Notes: generated by a model not told the origin, from the sequence alone. Shown: positions 47,153 to 56,623, counted from the first letter of the stretch. The stretch: DNA of 64,000 bases from Catonella morbi ATCC 51271 (GCF_000160035.2 NZ_KI535366.1:606112-670111); one strand, 5' to 3'. Numbers and translations: made by a program.

Positions 47153-47977
47153 TTACCTCCTAAGGTTATTAGCCTGTTCAAGCATCTCATCAGAAGCGGT
47201 TATAGCCTTTGAATTAAGCTGATATGCTCTCTGTGTAACTATCATATTTACCATTTCATCCGCAGCGGACACATTGGACCCCTCAAGATAACCCGATTTA
47301 ATAAGACTCTTGTTAAGTCCTGCATCTGTATCCTCACTTCTCGCCTCTCCCGAAGCAGGAGTCTCATAATAAAGACTTCCACCACTCCTATTAAGTCCTG
47401 CAGGGTTATTGAATTGGTAAAGCGCTATTTTACCAAAATTATCATACTTTGTTGTACCGGCTTCCTTATCATCTACTCTGTGTAGTACATTTCCGCTCAA
47501 ATCTATACTTATATCTTTAGGATCCCATTTGCTGTCTATTTTAATAGGCGTTCCCTTTGTACTAAGAATCGGATTACCGTCCGAAGTAGTCAGCTCCCAA
47601 CCATCAGCAACTGATGAAAACACCATATGACCGTTTCTTGTATAGGCGGTTTTTTCACCTACCTTTACCGCAAAAAAACCGTTCCCCTGAATAAAGAGGT
47701 CAAGCATCTCTCCGGTATCAAGAGCTGCACCCTGGGTAAACTTGGCGGTAATAGAAGCATTACGCACACCAAGCCCGACCTGTACTCCGATAGGCTTCGG
47801 ATTGCCTTCACTGTCAGTTGACTTTGTTTTAAGCTGTTGATAAAGCAGGGACTTAAACTCCATACTCTGAGTTTTAAATCCTGTTGTATTTATATTTGCA
47901 ATATTATTTGAAATAGTATCAAGATTCACCTGTTGTGCCATCATTCCTGACGCGGCACTCCACAACGATCTAAGCAT
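47153..47977 (-). CDS. flgG: Flagellar rod protein FlgG/FlhP
   Basis: A 274-residue distal-rod protein. The N-terminus MLRSLWSAASGMMAQQVNLDTISNNIANINTTG-type motif (positions 1 to about 33) and the C-terminal ending VNMIVTQRAYQLNSKAI are the signature of FlgF/FlgG proteins. It is exported by the flagellar type III apparatus, so no signal peptide is expected. It follows the 258-residue paralogue by 18 bp, as flhP follows flhO in Bacillus. Confidence 0.93.
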   Translation of the reverse strand: MLRSLWSAASGMMAQQVNLDTISNNIANINTTGFKTQSMEFKSLLYQQLKTKSTDSEGNPKPIGVQVGLGVRNASITAKFTQGAALDTGEMLDLFIQGNGFFAVKVGEKTAYTRNGHMVFSSVADGWELTTSDGNPILSTKGTPIKIDSKWDPKDISIDLSGNVLHRVDDKEAGTTKYDNFGKIALYQFNNPAGLNRSGGSLYYETPASGEARSEDTDAGLNKSLIKSGYLEGSNVSAADEMVNMIVTQRAYQLNSKAITASDEMLEQANNLRR

Positions 47978-47995
47978 AATTAACCTCCTTCAGCC

Positions 47996-48772
47996 TTATC
48001 CAACCCTGCCAACTGAATTGACCGCACTTTCCATAATTGAATCCGAACTCTGAATCATCTTCTGTCCTGCTTCATAAGCTCTGGTTATGGTTATCAGGTT
48101 AACCATTTCACGAACCGAATTAACATTTGACTGTTCTATATATCCCTGCAAAACCTGAGCCTCCGATTCTTTTTCAGTGGCTCCCTCTACAGTCTGATAA
48201 AGGTTGTCCCCGAATTTTTCTATATAGTCATAATTCTCAAAATCAACTATCTTAATCTTATCTATAACCTGATTATTTACCGAAACCGTACCGTCTATAC
48301 CTACAGAAATATCCTCAGAGTCAAGCGGCACCCGTAAAACTCCGCTTTCAGTTCTGAGCTGATTTCCATATACATCTGTAACATGACCATCCTTAGTAAG
48401 TCTGAAGTTACCGTCTCTGGTATACTTGGTAGACTCATTTCCGTTCTTATCAACATATCTTACGGCAAAAAAACCTTCACCTGAAAGTGCCAAATCATAT
48501 TTTCCGGCAGTATCTCTGAGCGCACCCTGCGAGTAGTCTGTAAATACCTCACCTACCTTAACTCCCAGGCTCATCTGACCTATACTATGGTCATTAAAAG
48601 CTTCGGATACATCCCTTATCTTTATGCCTAACACCCTGTCAAATGACTGACTTGAAGAGCTTTCCATTTTAAATCCCGCTGTAGTTGCATTTGCAAGATT
48701 ATTAGTCATAATATCCATTCTTCTCTGTTCATTAACCATGCCTGTATAGGCTGTATAAAGGCTTCTAAGCAT
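47996..48772 (-). CDS. Flagellar hook-basal body protein FlgF/FlhO
   Basis: A 258-residue paralogue of the downstream FlgG. The N-terminal block MLRSLYTAYTGMVNEQRRMD and the NLANATTAGFK motif are present, as is the C-terminal VNLITITRAYEAGQKMI. In Bacillus the equivalent mbl-neighbour is FlhO. First gene of a three-gene operon behind a sigma-D promoter. Confidence 0.92.
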   Translation of the reverse strand: MLRSLYTAYTGMVNEQRRMDIMTNNLANATTAGFKMESSSSQSFDRVLGIKIRDVSEAFNDHSIGQMSLGVKVGEVFTDYSQGALRDTAGKYDLALSGEGFFAVRYVDKNGNESTKYTRDGNFRLTKDGHVTDVYGNQLRTESGVLRVPLDSEDISVGIDGTVSVNNQVIDKIKIVDFENYDYIEKFGDNLYQTVEGATEKESEAQVLQGYIEQSNVNSVREMVNLITITRAYEAGQKMIQSSDSIMESAVNSVGRVG

Positions 48773-48814
48773 TTAAGTCCCTCCGTTATTGGGCAGATTT
48801 TTCCTCACGTAAAT

Positions 48815-48841
48815 ATATCGGCAATAATTAAATAAGACTTA
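48815..48841 (-). promoter_or_regulatory. Sigma-D promoter of the rod-protein operon
   Basis: Minus strand: TAAG (48838-48841), 15-bp spacer, GCCGATAT (48815-48822), one mismatch from consensus. It lies just after the mbl stop, 43 bp before the first rod gene. Confidence 0.8.
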
Positions 48842-48848
48842 ACCCCTA

Positions 48849-49847
48849 TTACTCCCTAAATCCTGTTGTGTTGCTTAAGAACTCAACAAACTTACCTGTG
48901 CCTATAGCTACACAGTTCATAGGATTCTCTGCTGTCACGGTACTAATGCCCGTCTTAGCCTCAAGAAGCTGTTCCATACCCCAAAGCAGGGCACCACCAC
49001 CGGTAAGCACAATTCCTCTGTCTGCGATATCAGCAGCAAGTTCAGGAGGGGTTTTCTCAAGTACCTGATGTACAGAGTCAACTATCTGCTTGCAAGGCAG
49101 TTCAAGGGCTTCAAGAGTTTCATCCGATGTAACGGTAATTGTATTCGGAAGCCCTGTAAGCAGGTTTCTTCCTCTTACATCCAGTGTTACAAGTTCAGGA
49201 CGCTTAAAGGCTGAACCTATCTTAATTTTTATTTCCTCCGCAGTCATTTCACCTATAAGAAGACTGTGTTTCTTACGCATGTATTTAATAATTGCATCAT
49301 CAAAGTCATCGCCTGCAACCTTTACAGATGCATTTACAACAGAGCCGCCAAGTGAAATTACGGCAACATCACTTGTACCACCTCCGATATCCACTATCAT
49401 ATTGCCGCAAGGCTTGGAAATATCTATACCGGCTCCGATAGCTGCCGCAATAGGCTCCTCTATAATGGCAACCTCTCTCGCACCCGCATTGTAGGTAGCC
49501 TCCTCAACCGCACGCTTTTCAACTTCAGTTGCAGCTGAAGGTATACATACACTTATTCTCGGTTTTCTGAAGAATCTCTTTCCTCCTGCCTTCTGGATAA
49601 AGTATTTCATCATTTTCTCGGTTACATCATAATCTGAAATAACTCCCTGTCTGAGAGGACGAATCGCCATTATATTGCCCGGAGTCCTGCCGAGCATAAA
49701 TCTGGCTTCCTCACCTATAGCCTTTACCTTCTTTGTATCTCTGTCTATAGCCACAACCGAAGGCTCCTTTAATACAACTCCCTTACCCTTTATATAAACC
49801 AGCACACTTGCTGTACCTAAATCAATTCCGATATCACTACCCAACAT
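48849..49847 (-). CDS. mbl: MreB-like cell-shape actin (Mbl)
   Basis: A 332-residue bacterial actin that guides cell-wall elongation. It has the phosphate-1 motif DIGIDLGTASVLVY, the phosphate-2 motif NMIVDIGGGTSDVAVI and the adenosine motif IVLTGGGALLWGME. In Bacillus mbl is followed by flhO and flhP, exactly the arrangement here. The ATG at 49845-49847 has AAAGGAG at 9 nt; an in-frame TTG 6 bp upstream is too close to that site. Confidence 0.93.
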   Translation of the reverse strand: MLGSDIGIDLGTASVLVYIKGKGVVLKEPSVVAIDRDTKKVKAIGEEARFMLGRTPGNIMAIRPLRQGVISDYDVTEKMMKYFIQKAGGKRFFRKPRISVCIPSAATEVEKRAVEEATYNAGAREVAIIEEPIAAAIGAGIDISKPCGNMIVDIGGGTSDVAVISLGGSVVNASVKVAGDDFDDAIIKYMRKKHSLLIGEMTAEEIKIKIGSAFKRPELVTLDVRGRNLLTGLPNTITVTSDETLEALELPCKQIVDSVHQVLEKTPPELAADIADRGIVLTGGGALLWGMEQLLEAKTGISTVTAENPMNCVAIGTGKFVEFLSNTTGFRE

Positions 49848-50101
49848 AAACAATGACTCCTTTCCCTATTCTGAAAATCTATCTATAATCAAGCTTCTAA
49901 ATCTCTCTCTTTTTAAGGTCACACTTAACTATTATAACCTTTTATTGTAAAAAAAGATAGTAGAAATTTAGGAATATTATTTGTATTCTTTGGGCGGTTT
50001 GTAGTATAGTTAATATTAATACCGAAAAGTTACAATTATTTTAAAATAAAGCAATAAATGCCGAAAACGTTATTGCTTCGATTATAGAAAGGATTTAATT
50101 T

Positions 50102-50530
50102 ATGAAAAATGATAATAATGAAGTCTTATATAAAAGTCTTAAATTGACAAGAAGTCTGACCAATATAAGTTTTTTAATTATTTTTCTTGTGCTTCTTTTT
50201 TGGGGAAATTACAATCCTGCCGGTGCCTTTGCTATGATATTTTATAATGCTCTGCATTGGCTGCTTCTGTTTAACAGGAAAAAAGATACAACAAAAAAGA
50301 CAGCAGGCTCTGACTCATCTTGTGATTTGGCGGAGCTGGCTGTACTCAGGATTACCGTTCCGACCGGCATCCTCTTGCACTTTTTACTCGGCTACGGCTT
50401 TATGTATAAACTTTCTATTAAAATAGCAGATCTGAAAACTCTTCCTTTTACTTTAATAATTTTTATTACACTCTTTCGTTATATAAGTTATTTTTATATC
50501 AAAAATAACTTTGGCAGAAAGAACGGGTAA
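50102..50530 (+). CDS. Small membrane protein of unknown function
   Basis: A 142-residue protein with about four hydrophobic segments (about 22-37, 41-57, 84-106 and 111-131). I do not recognise a family. AGAAAGG precedes the ATG. It is convergent with queH, with stops 4 bp apart. Confidence 0.65.
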   Translation: MKNDNNEVLYKSLKLTRSLTNISFLIIFLVLLFWGNYNPAGAFAMIFYNALHWLLLFNRKKDTTKKTAGSDSSCDLAELAVLRITVPTGILLHFLLGYGFMYKLSIKIADLKTLPFTLIIFITLFRYISYFYIKNNFGRKNG

Positions 50531-50534
50531 GGCT

Positions 50535-51176
50535 TTAATTTTCTCTGCCCGCATTTCTTCTTTCAGCTTCTTCCTTAGAGTATACACATCCGCAATAATC
50601 CTGTCTGTAAAGCCCGTACTCTTTGGATAACTGCACAGACCTGTGATATCCTCCCTTTTTCTTAAAATCCGAATAAAGGTAAGGAATATCATACTTTTCT
50701 CCGAATTTTTCTCCGAGGCTGTTTAGCCAATCCGCATTTTTATGTGGGCTTATAGAAAGAGTGGTCGTGAAATAATCCGCCCTATTCTCTTTAGCAGCCC
50801 TTGCAGCCTCTTCCATACGAAGTTCATAACAGCGATAGCATCTCGCACCACCCTCAGGTAAATTCTCTTTTCCTTTGGCAATCTCATAAAACTTCTCAGG
50901 TTCATAAGTACCACTTATAAGTTTAACCTCATTTTTCAGAGGCATCTCCTTAATCAGCCTGTTTAATTCCTGTATGCGCATCTCATACTCTTCTTTTGTA
51001 TCTATGTTAGGATTATAAAAATATATAGTTATATTAAAATATTTACTTAAATACTCTAAGGTATAACTGCTACAAGGCGCACAACAGGCATGGAGAAAGA
51101 GAGCAGGAACCCTGCCCTCTTTTACAAATTCTTCTATTTTCTCATCTAATAGTTTCTGGTAATTGACTTTATTCAA
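50535..51176 (-). CDS. queH: Epoxyqueuosine reductase QueH
   Basis: Catalyses the last step of queuosine formation, reducing epoxyqueuosine in tRNA. The 213 residues have the CC pair and CxxC in LHACCAPCSSYTLEYL (about 28-43), RCYRCYELRM (about 113-122) and the C-terminal YCGCVYSKEE. These are the DUF208 iron-sulfur and adenosyl-nucleotide-hydrolase-like signatures. No other queuosine gene is in the window. It follows pepF by 9 bp. Confidence 0.93.
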   Translation of the reverse strand: MNKVNYQKLLDEKIEEFVKEGRVPALFLHACCAPCSSYTLEYLSKYFNITIYFYNPNIDTKEEYEMRIQELNRLIKEMPLKNEVKLISGTYEPEKFYEIAKGKENLPEGGARCYRCYELRMEEAARAAKENRADYFTTTLSISPHKNADWLNSLGEKFGEKYDIPYLYSDFKKKGGYHRSVQLSKEYGLYRQDYCGCVYSKEEAERRNAGREN

Positions 51177-51185
51177 TTTATTCTC

Positions 51186-52895
51186 CTACATCTTCTTCAT
51201 CTGCTCTTCTAAGATTTCTTTAGCATAGGAACAGGACTTTTCAACCGAGCCGGCTTCAAAAGGATTGGAAACATTAGCATATTCAAGTGTTTCAAGGTAG
51301 CTTAGGCTTCCTCCGACCTTGCAGAGTTTAAGATAATCTTCCCATGCCTTTTCTTTATTTTCGGCATATTTCTTCTTAAACTCCATAGCTCCCATAGTGG
51401 TTAAAGTATAATTTATATAGTACATCGGCTCCTGGAAAATATGGAGCTTATGATACCAATATCCGCCTCTGTTCATAAATTCATCACTCTCATCATATTT
51501 TCTCCAAGGCATGTATTTTTCTTCTAATTTATGCCATTCATAAGTTCTTTCTTTTGGAGTAAGCTCAGGATGGGCATAACATATATGCTGGAATTCATCA
51601 ACCGCAACCCCGAAAGGCACAAAGGTAATTGCCTCCTGTAAGTGCTGGAAACGGTACTTGTCTGCATCTTTTCCGAAGAATTTCTCCGCATAAGGATAGG
51701 CAAACTGCTCCATACTCATAGAATGTATTTCCGCAATATCGGTAGACTCCGAATAATACTCCGCTATCGGCTGGGTTCTCATAGCCATATATCCGGCAAA
51801 GGCGTGTCCAAGCTCGTGGGTAAGTACCTGCATATCAAAGATGGTTCCGTTGAAGCAGGAGAATACATATGGTGCTTTTAACGGAGGAAGGCTCGTCATA
51901 TAACCTGTCGAAGCTTTATTTGGCTTATTCTTAAGATCAAGCAATTCATGCTCCATCATAAAGTCAATAAACTCAGCAGTCTCAGGACTTAAGTCATGAT
52001 ACATCTCCCTTGCCTTTTCCATCATAAAGTCATCGTCACCGGCAGGAACTGCATTTCCGTCTTTGAAAGTTCTGCTTTCATCATAACTGTACAAAGTATC
52101 TACACCAATACGCTTTGCCTGAGCTTCATAAAGTTCCTTACAAAGCGGTACAAGATATGTTTCTACCTGTTTTCTGAAAGACTCTACTTCTTTCTGACCA
52201 TAATCAGTCCTTCCCTGCCTCATATAGCCTAAAGGAATGAAATTCTCAAAACCTAAGTTTCGTCCCATTTCATTTCTAAGCTTTATAAGTTCGTCCCAAA
52301 TCTCTTCAAGACGCTTTTCATTATTATGATAAAAGTCAGAATATGCTCTAAATGCAGCTTTTCTTACTTCTCTGTCTTCATGCTCGAAGTATTTTTGTAT
52401 GCCGTAAAGATTTAACTCTTTACCATCAAAGTTAATCTTGCAGGAAGCCATCATCTTCTGATATTCACTTGTAAGTTCAGCTTCCTTCTGCAACAGAGGT
52501 ATATTCTTCTCTGAAAAACTTTTTTTAGTTAACTCAATTTTAGCAAAGAACTGTTTACCAAACTTCGTTTCAAAGTCTGCTCTGAATTTGCTCTCACTTA
52601 TTGCATCTCCCGATTCAACCATTAACGGACCAAAGGTAGGGAACTCCGCATCAAATACTTTCTTTTCTTCTTCATAAAACTTATCTGAAGTATCTAAAGT
52701 ATGCCTTATATATACTATAGTATACAGCATCATAAGTTCATTTATTTCATTATCCGACTCTGTATATACAGATAAGGCTTCTGTAAAGCTTTCTGCAGCT
52801 TTCATTTTATCAATACTTGCTTTTAAGTTTTCTTTTACCTTTTCAAAATCCGGACGCACATATTCCAATTCACTGAATTTCCAATTTTCTTTCAT
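51186..52895 (-). CDS. M3-family oligoendopeptidase
   Basis: A 569-residue zinc metallopeptidase of the M3 family (PepF-like), degrading peptides in the cytoplasm. The zinc motif is VLTHELGHAFAGYMA (HExxH, around residues 356-370), with the third ligand Glu in YSESTDIAEIHSMSMEQF. Length is typical. It heads the pepF-queH pair. Confidence 0.93.
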   Translation of the reverse strand: MKENWKFSELEYVRPDFEKVKENLKASIDKMKAAESFTEALSVYTESDNEINELMMLYTIVYIRHTLDTSDKFYEEEKKVFDAEFPTFGPLMVESGDAISESKFRADFETKFGKQFFAKIELTKKSFSEKNIPLLQKEAELTSEYQKMMASCKINFDGKELNLYGIQKYFEHEDREVRKAAFRAYSDFYHNNEKRLEEIWDELIKLRNEMGRNLGFENFIPLGYMRQGRTDYGQKEVESFRKQVETYLVPLCKELYEAQAKRIGVDTLYSYDESRTFKDGNAVPAGDDDFMMEKAREMYHDLSPETAEFIDFMMEHELLDLKNKPNKASTGYMTSLPPLKAPYVFSCFNGTIFDMQVLTHELGHAFAGYMAMRTQPIAEYYSESTDIAEIHSMSMEQFAYPYAEKFFGKDADKYRFQHLQEAITFVPFGVAVDEFQHICYAHPELTPKERTYEWHKLEEKYMPWRKYDESDEFMNRGGYWYHKLHIFQEPMYYINYTLTTMGAMEFKKKYAENKEKAWEDYLKLCKVGGSLSYLETLEYANVSNPFEAGSVEKSCSYAKEILEEQMKKM

Positions 52896-53047
52896 AATCT
52901 ATTGCCTTTCTTGTTTTTCACATTTGAATACATTTTATACCAGGCAAAGAAAATTTTAAACCCTAATTATAAAATTATCTAAAATTATTTAGGGAATTTT
53001 TCAGGAAATACTCTGTATAAACCTCTTTTAATATGATATTTTTTTAA

Positions 53048-54514
53048 CTATTCAAGCTCTCTTCTGAGTATTTTACCGTTAAAGGTACGCGGAATTTTAT
53101 CTATGATTTCAATAAACTGCGGCACTTTAAATGCTTCCATCTTGTCCATAAGTACAGTTTTTATATACTTTATATCAGGCTCTCTGCCCGCTTCCATAAC
53201 TACAAAAAGCTTGGGAACTTCTCCTTTTACCGCATCTTTTACCCCTATACAGCCACAATCCTTAATTCCTACTATTTTAAGCACTTCATTTTCTATTTCT
53301 TCAGGAGATACCTTATTTCCGCCCACATTTATTACATCATTTTTTCTGCCTAAAAGTATAATGTCTCCGTCCTCATCAAAATAAGCCTCATCCTTGGAGT
53401 ATACTACTCCGTGCTCCATCGCAAGCTTAGTTTCTTCTTCATCTTCAAAATACCCCGGGCTGTTCTGCCCTCCCCTGCTTGCCAGAAGTCCTGTATTTTC
53501 TTTTGATGACAAAACAGTTTTTCTGTTTTCATCCACCATAAAAATCTCAGCATTATGAGTAGGCCTTCCTATACAATTCGGTTTATCTTTTCCTGAATTA
53601 AAATCATAGATACAGATGCAGCCGCTTTCCGTACTTCCGTAAAAATTATAAAGTCTGGTATTAGGCAGCAGGCTCTTTACCTTGTTTTTATCTCCCTCCA
53701 TAAGGGGTGCAGAACCCAGCTGGATGTAGCGAAGTATCTCATTATATTCTCCGAACTTATCTTTGGAAAGCTTTAACAGCACCGAAAGTGCTGTCGGTAC
53801 AAGGTCTATTGAATTAACTTTATACTTATCCATAAGGTTGAATAAAAGCTTTGCATTCATAACTCCGTTTTGCACAATTACCGATGCACCCTTATACATA
53901 TTGGCATAGTACCTGCGCAGACCATGTGAGTGATTCATAGGCGAAGGAATCAACTCTACATTGTCATCCTTCATTTCCACCCCATATATTACATTTTCTG
54001 CAAGGGCTATATTGTTTTCATTGGTAATTTCAATTCCCTTTTCCTTTCCTGTCGTACCTGTACTGAAAAGAATTTCACAGATTTCATTGTTCCCGGGAAA
54101 ATTCTCAGGCAGAAAGGCAAATTCCTCTAAAGTCTCCGATTCTCTTATAAAGTCAGTTATTAAGAGCAGAACTTCATCAGTCGAATCACCTGTTTTATCT
54201 GTAAATGCAAGCTTTGCTCTGCATATTTCAGCGATATGCATTAACTTTTCTTCCGAACAGCTTTTTTCAACAGGCACAAAGACAGCTCCGATTAGCTGTA
54301 TTCCAAGCCCAAGAGCAAGATAATCCACATTCTGGGTGCATTTTACCACTACTTTATCTCCCGCTCCCACAGCTTTCTCTATCAGTAATCGTGCTATCTT
54401 TGATATTTTCCCGCTATATTCCAGATAAGTATACGAACTCCCGGCATCTGCTACACAGAGCTTATCGGGAGTTTCCTTTGCGTACGTAAAAACCGCCTCT
54501 ACTATTGATTTCAT
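53048..54514 (-). CDS. AMP-forming acyl-CoA/acyl-ACP ligase
   Basis: A 488-residue member of the ANL adenylate-forming superfamily. The A3 motif is FSTGTTGKEKGIE (about 154-166), followed by NFYGSTESG (about 290-298), LLGRKNDVINVGGNKVSPEEIE (about 392-413) and the catalytic Lys in FNGKILRREL at the end. It adenylates a carboxylic acid and most likely loads it onto the ACP encoded two genes upstream. The acid is unknown. It ends the three-gene sigma-D operon. Confidence 0.85.
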   Translation of the reverse strand: MKSIVEAVFTYAKETPDKLCVADAGSSYTYLEYSGKISKIARLLIEKAVGAGDKVVVKCTQNVDYLALGLGIQLIGAVFVPVEKSCSEEKLMHIAEICRAKLAFTDKTGDSTDEVLLLITDFIRESETLEEFAFLPENFPGNNEICEILFSTGTTGKEKGIEITNENNIALAENVIYGVEMKDDNVELIPSPMNHSHGLRRYYANMYKGASVIVQNGVMNAKLLFNLMDKYKVNSIDLVPTALSVLLKLSKDKFGEYNEILRYIQLGSAPLMEGDKNKVKSLLPNTRLYNFYGSTESGCICIYDFNSGKDKPNCIGRPTHNAEIFMVDENRKTVLSSKENTGLLASRGGQNSPGYFEDEEETKLAMEHGVVYSKDEAYFDEDGDIILLGRKNDVINVGGNKVSPEEIENEVLKIVGIKDCGCIGVKDAVKGEVPKLFVVMEAGREPDIKYIKTVLMDKMEAFKVPQFIEIIDKIPRTFNGKILRRELE

Positions 54515-54523
54515 AACCTCTCC

Positions 54524-55939
54524 TTAAACGGTACTGAATGCAGCCCAATACTTAAGTAATATCCAACCTAAAACCGACATCAGAATAATCACCATAATTG
54601 TAACAGGAATTCCATGTTTAAGCATATACTTAGGCTTCAAACCATAACCTACAGGAATAGCTCTGATTGAAGTAGGTAAAAGGTATGAAAGGTTGATACC
54701 TATGGCTGCTATATAAATATACGGAATCGGATTCTTGCCTATGCCCTGAATTATACTTACTACTATAGGGAGGGAAACCGCCGCTGTAGCTGTATTGCTG
54801 GTTACATCCGAGAGCAGTACGGTAAGTGTGACTATGGCAAACACTGTCATAAAGCCTCCATCCATATCAGATGCAGCCATGGCCTTTCCTATAGCCTCTG
54901 CAGCTCCGCTTCCGTTTATAAGGGTTCCCGCTGCAAGTCCGCCGGCAAACACATACATAAGCTCCCATACTATTTTTTTCTCTGCATTTTTCCACATCAT
55001 AAGCCTTGTTCCATCTTTATGCGTAATAAAAAATGCTACTATTGCACAGATAATAAAAACATAAGCAGGCTTCAGCCCCGGAAGAAAGCTCTGGTAAAAC
55101 TGTCTGGTAAATGACATAATTGTTGCTGCCGCAAAAAGGACAAATGACCACTTTTCTTCCCTTGTCATCTTAGGCAGGGCTTCAAACTGCTTCTTAAAAT
55201 ATTCTTTCGAACCACCCAAAGTAGTACCTTTTTTACATACTAATAAAAGATAGGCCAAATTACTTATTATAAGCACTATCATTATAGGTAAAAATCTTAC
55301 TACCCAGGATGTATACATATATTCCTGTCCGGTAACTTTTTCAATATAATCAACCGCCACAAGATTCATGGCTCCGCCGAGAGGGGAGGCAAGTCCGCCT
55401 ACTCCTGTTGCATAAACTATTGTTAGCAGTACGAGCGAGGCTGTCTTACTTTCCCCTATATTCTTTTCTCCCACATAATTAAGCATGGAAACCGCTATAG
55501 GTGTTATGGTAGCACAAACCACGGCATTTGGAAGTATAGCGGATAAAGATGCTGACAATATGAACCAAAAAATCAACTGTGTACGCAGATTTCCTCCAAC
55601 CAGGGAAAGGAAGCCTGCCGCTATTCTCTTATCCAGACCGACCTCTCCCCAGGAAACCGTAAGTACGGAAGCCCCAAGCAGTAGCAGAATGGTTTCTGAA
55701 GCATAGTTACCAATAACAGCCTGCATTTCTGTCATTCCAAATAAAGCATTAAGTCCTATAGGGAGGAAGGCAGTAACTGCATACTCAACAGGTGCCGTTA
55801 TCCACCAGAATGCCATCCAGACAACTGTTCCAATCGCTAGTCTTGCTCCCGGTTCTGCAAATATACTTTTAGGAAGTAAAAAATATACCAGGGCACAGAG
55901 CACAGGCCCCAACAATGTCTTAATTGTCCTACTGTTCAT
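54524..55939 (-). CDS. DASS/SLC13-family anion symporter
   Basis: A 471-residue transporter with about 12 membrane helices. The SNTATAAVSLPIV motif near residue 375 and ILPNAVVCATITPIAVS near 135 are the paired Ser-Asn-Thr substrate loops of the divalent-anion:sodium symporter family. Substrates are dicarboxylates, tricarboxylates or sulfate. AGGAGG precedes the ATG, which overlaps the ACP gene by 11 bp. Finding it between an ACP and an AMP ligase is unusual. Confidence 0.85.
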   Translation of the reverse strand: MNSRTIKTLLGPVLCALVYFLLPKSIFAEPGARLAIGTVVWMAFWWITAPVEYAVTAFLPIGLNALFGMTEMQAVIGNYASETILLLLGASVLTVSWGEVGLDKRIAAGFLSLVGGNLRTQLIFWFILSASLSAILPNAVVCATITPIAVSMLNYVGEKNIGESKTASLVLLTIVYATGVGGLASPLGGAMNLVAVDYIEKVTGQEYMYTSWVVRFLPIMIVLIISNLAYLLLVCKKGTTLGGSKEYFKKQFEALPKMTREEKWSFVLFAAATIMSFTRQFYQSFLPGLKPAYVFIICAIVAFFITHKDGTRLMMWKNAEKKIVWELMYVFAGGLAAGTLINGSGAAEAIGKAMAASDMDGGFMTVFAIVTLTVLLSDVTSNTATAAVSLPIVVSIIQGIGKNPIPYIYIAAIGINLSYLLPTSIRAIPVGYGLKPKYMLKHGIPVTIMVIILMSVLGWILLKYWAAFSTV

Positions 55940-56159
55940 TTTTTATTTCCTCCAACATCTTCCAAATATTTTCTATCGAATTAAAATTTTCACTGTCAAT
56001 ATATTCCATAGATACTTCTATTCCAAATTTTTCTTCGATATCTGCAATTATATTCACTACATCTACCGAATCTAAAAGCCCTGAATCAACCAAAGTTTTC
56101 TCTTTATTAAAATCAATTTCAGGAAATCTCTCGTTAAGTATTACTTGTAACTTTTCCAT
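55929..56159 (-). CDS. Acyl carrier protein
   Basis: A 76-residue ACP. The 4'-phosphopantetheine site is DSVDVVNII (Ser at about residue 31), followed by FGIEVS. An upstream in-frame ATG has no ribosome site; the ATG at 56157-56159 has GGGAG 6 nt before it. It is a dedicated ACP rather than the fatty-acid AcpP, given its place before a symporter and an AMP ligase and its sigma-D promoter. Confidence 0.85.
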   Translation of the reverse strand: MEKLQVILNERFPEIDFNKEKTLVDSGLLDSVDVVNIIADIEEKFGIEVSMEYIDSENFNSIENIWKMLEEIKNEQ

Positions 56160-56206
56160 ACTATCTCCCATTATTCTTATTTTTATTTAGACATACTCCA
56201 GTTTAT

Positions 56207-56233
56207 ATATCGGCATTTAATTTATATTTTTTA
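56207..56233 (-). promoter_or_regulatory. Perfect sigma-D promoter of the ACP operon
   Basis: Minus strand: TAAA (56230-56233), 15-bp spacer, GCCGATAT (56207-56214), a full match to the sigma-D consensus. The expected start lies about 40 bp upstream of the ACP start codon. Confidence 0.85.
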
Positions 56234-56375
56234 ATCACTTCAATATCGTTATATATAAATCCTATATCCTGTTCATATTTATAAGTATTTTACAAGAACC
56301 CCCTTAAAGCTTATACTTACTTTAGTGAAACGCCCTGTGACAATTACCGTATAGGCAGTCTTGCCTGTCTATACG

Positions 56376-56504
56376 GAAAGACTGTGTCTCAGTCCTCAGT
56401 GTGGTTTTGCTTCCTGCGAAATAGGTAATAAGCTTACCGAAAACGAACAATGGGCTAAGCTTAAACTTGTAAAGGAAGTTGCTGAAGAAGTTTGGGGCAA
56501 ATAA
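56376..56504 (+). pseudogene. 3' remnant of a cobalamin-independent methionine synthase-like gene
   Basis: The frame reads ERLCLSPQCGFASCEIGNKL, then TENEQWAKLKLVKEVAEEVW, GK and a stop. This is the conserved C-terminus of MetE-type proteins, including the zinc-ligand Cys of CGF. Upstream the reading frame is cut by a stop and homology ends, so only about 43 codons survive. A CCGTATAG...CTATACGG hairpin (56347-56377) sits at the break point. Confidence 0.7.
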
Positions 56505-56523
56505 AACTTATCAATAGTTATAA

Positions 56524-56556
56524 ATGGGCAGATGCGGTTTCGGTGTATCTGCCCAT
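56524..56556 (+). terminator. Hairpin after the metE remnant
   Basis: Perfect 10-bp arms ATGGGCAGAT/ATCTGCCCAT with a 13-nt loop, 19 bp after the stop. The following T run is weak. Confidence 0.55.
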
Positions 56557-56595
56557 AAAATTAAACAATTTTCTAAGTTTAAGTTAATTTACAGA

Positions 56596-56623
56596 TTGTA
56601 ATAAAGATAATTTATGTTATAAT
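56596..56623 (+). promoter_or_regulatory. Possible promoter of gpmA
   Basis: TTGTAA (56596-56601), 16-bp spacer, TATAAT (56618-56623). It lies about 160 bp before gpmA, so the leader would be long. Nothing else was recognised in that leader. Confidence 0.5.

Noticed and set aside
50030-50070. Possible sigma-D promoter before the 142-residue membrane protein
   Set aside because: GCCGAAAA differs from GCCGATAT at two positions and the TAAA lies in an A/T run, so the match is not convincing.
50535-51176. queH as a supplier of deazaguanine for a Dpd-type DNA modification
   Set aside because: QueH acts on epoxyqueuosine in tRNA, after the preQ0 step needed by DpdA, and it sits 30 kb from the island in a pepF operon.
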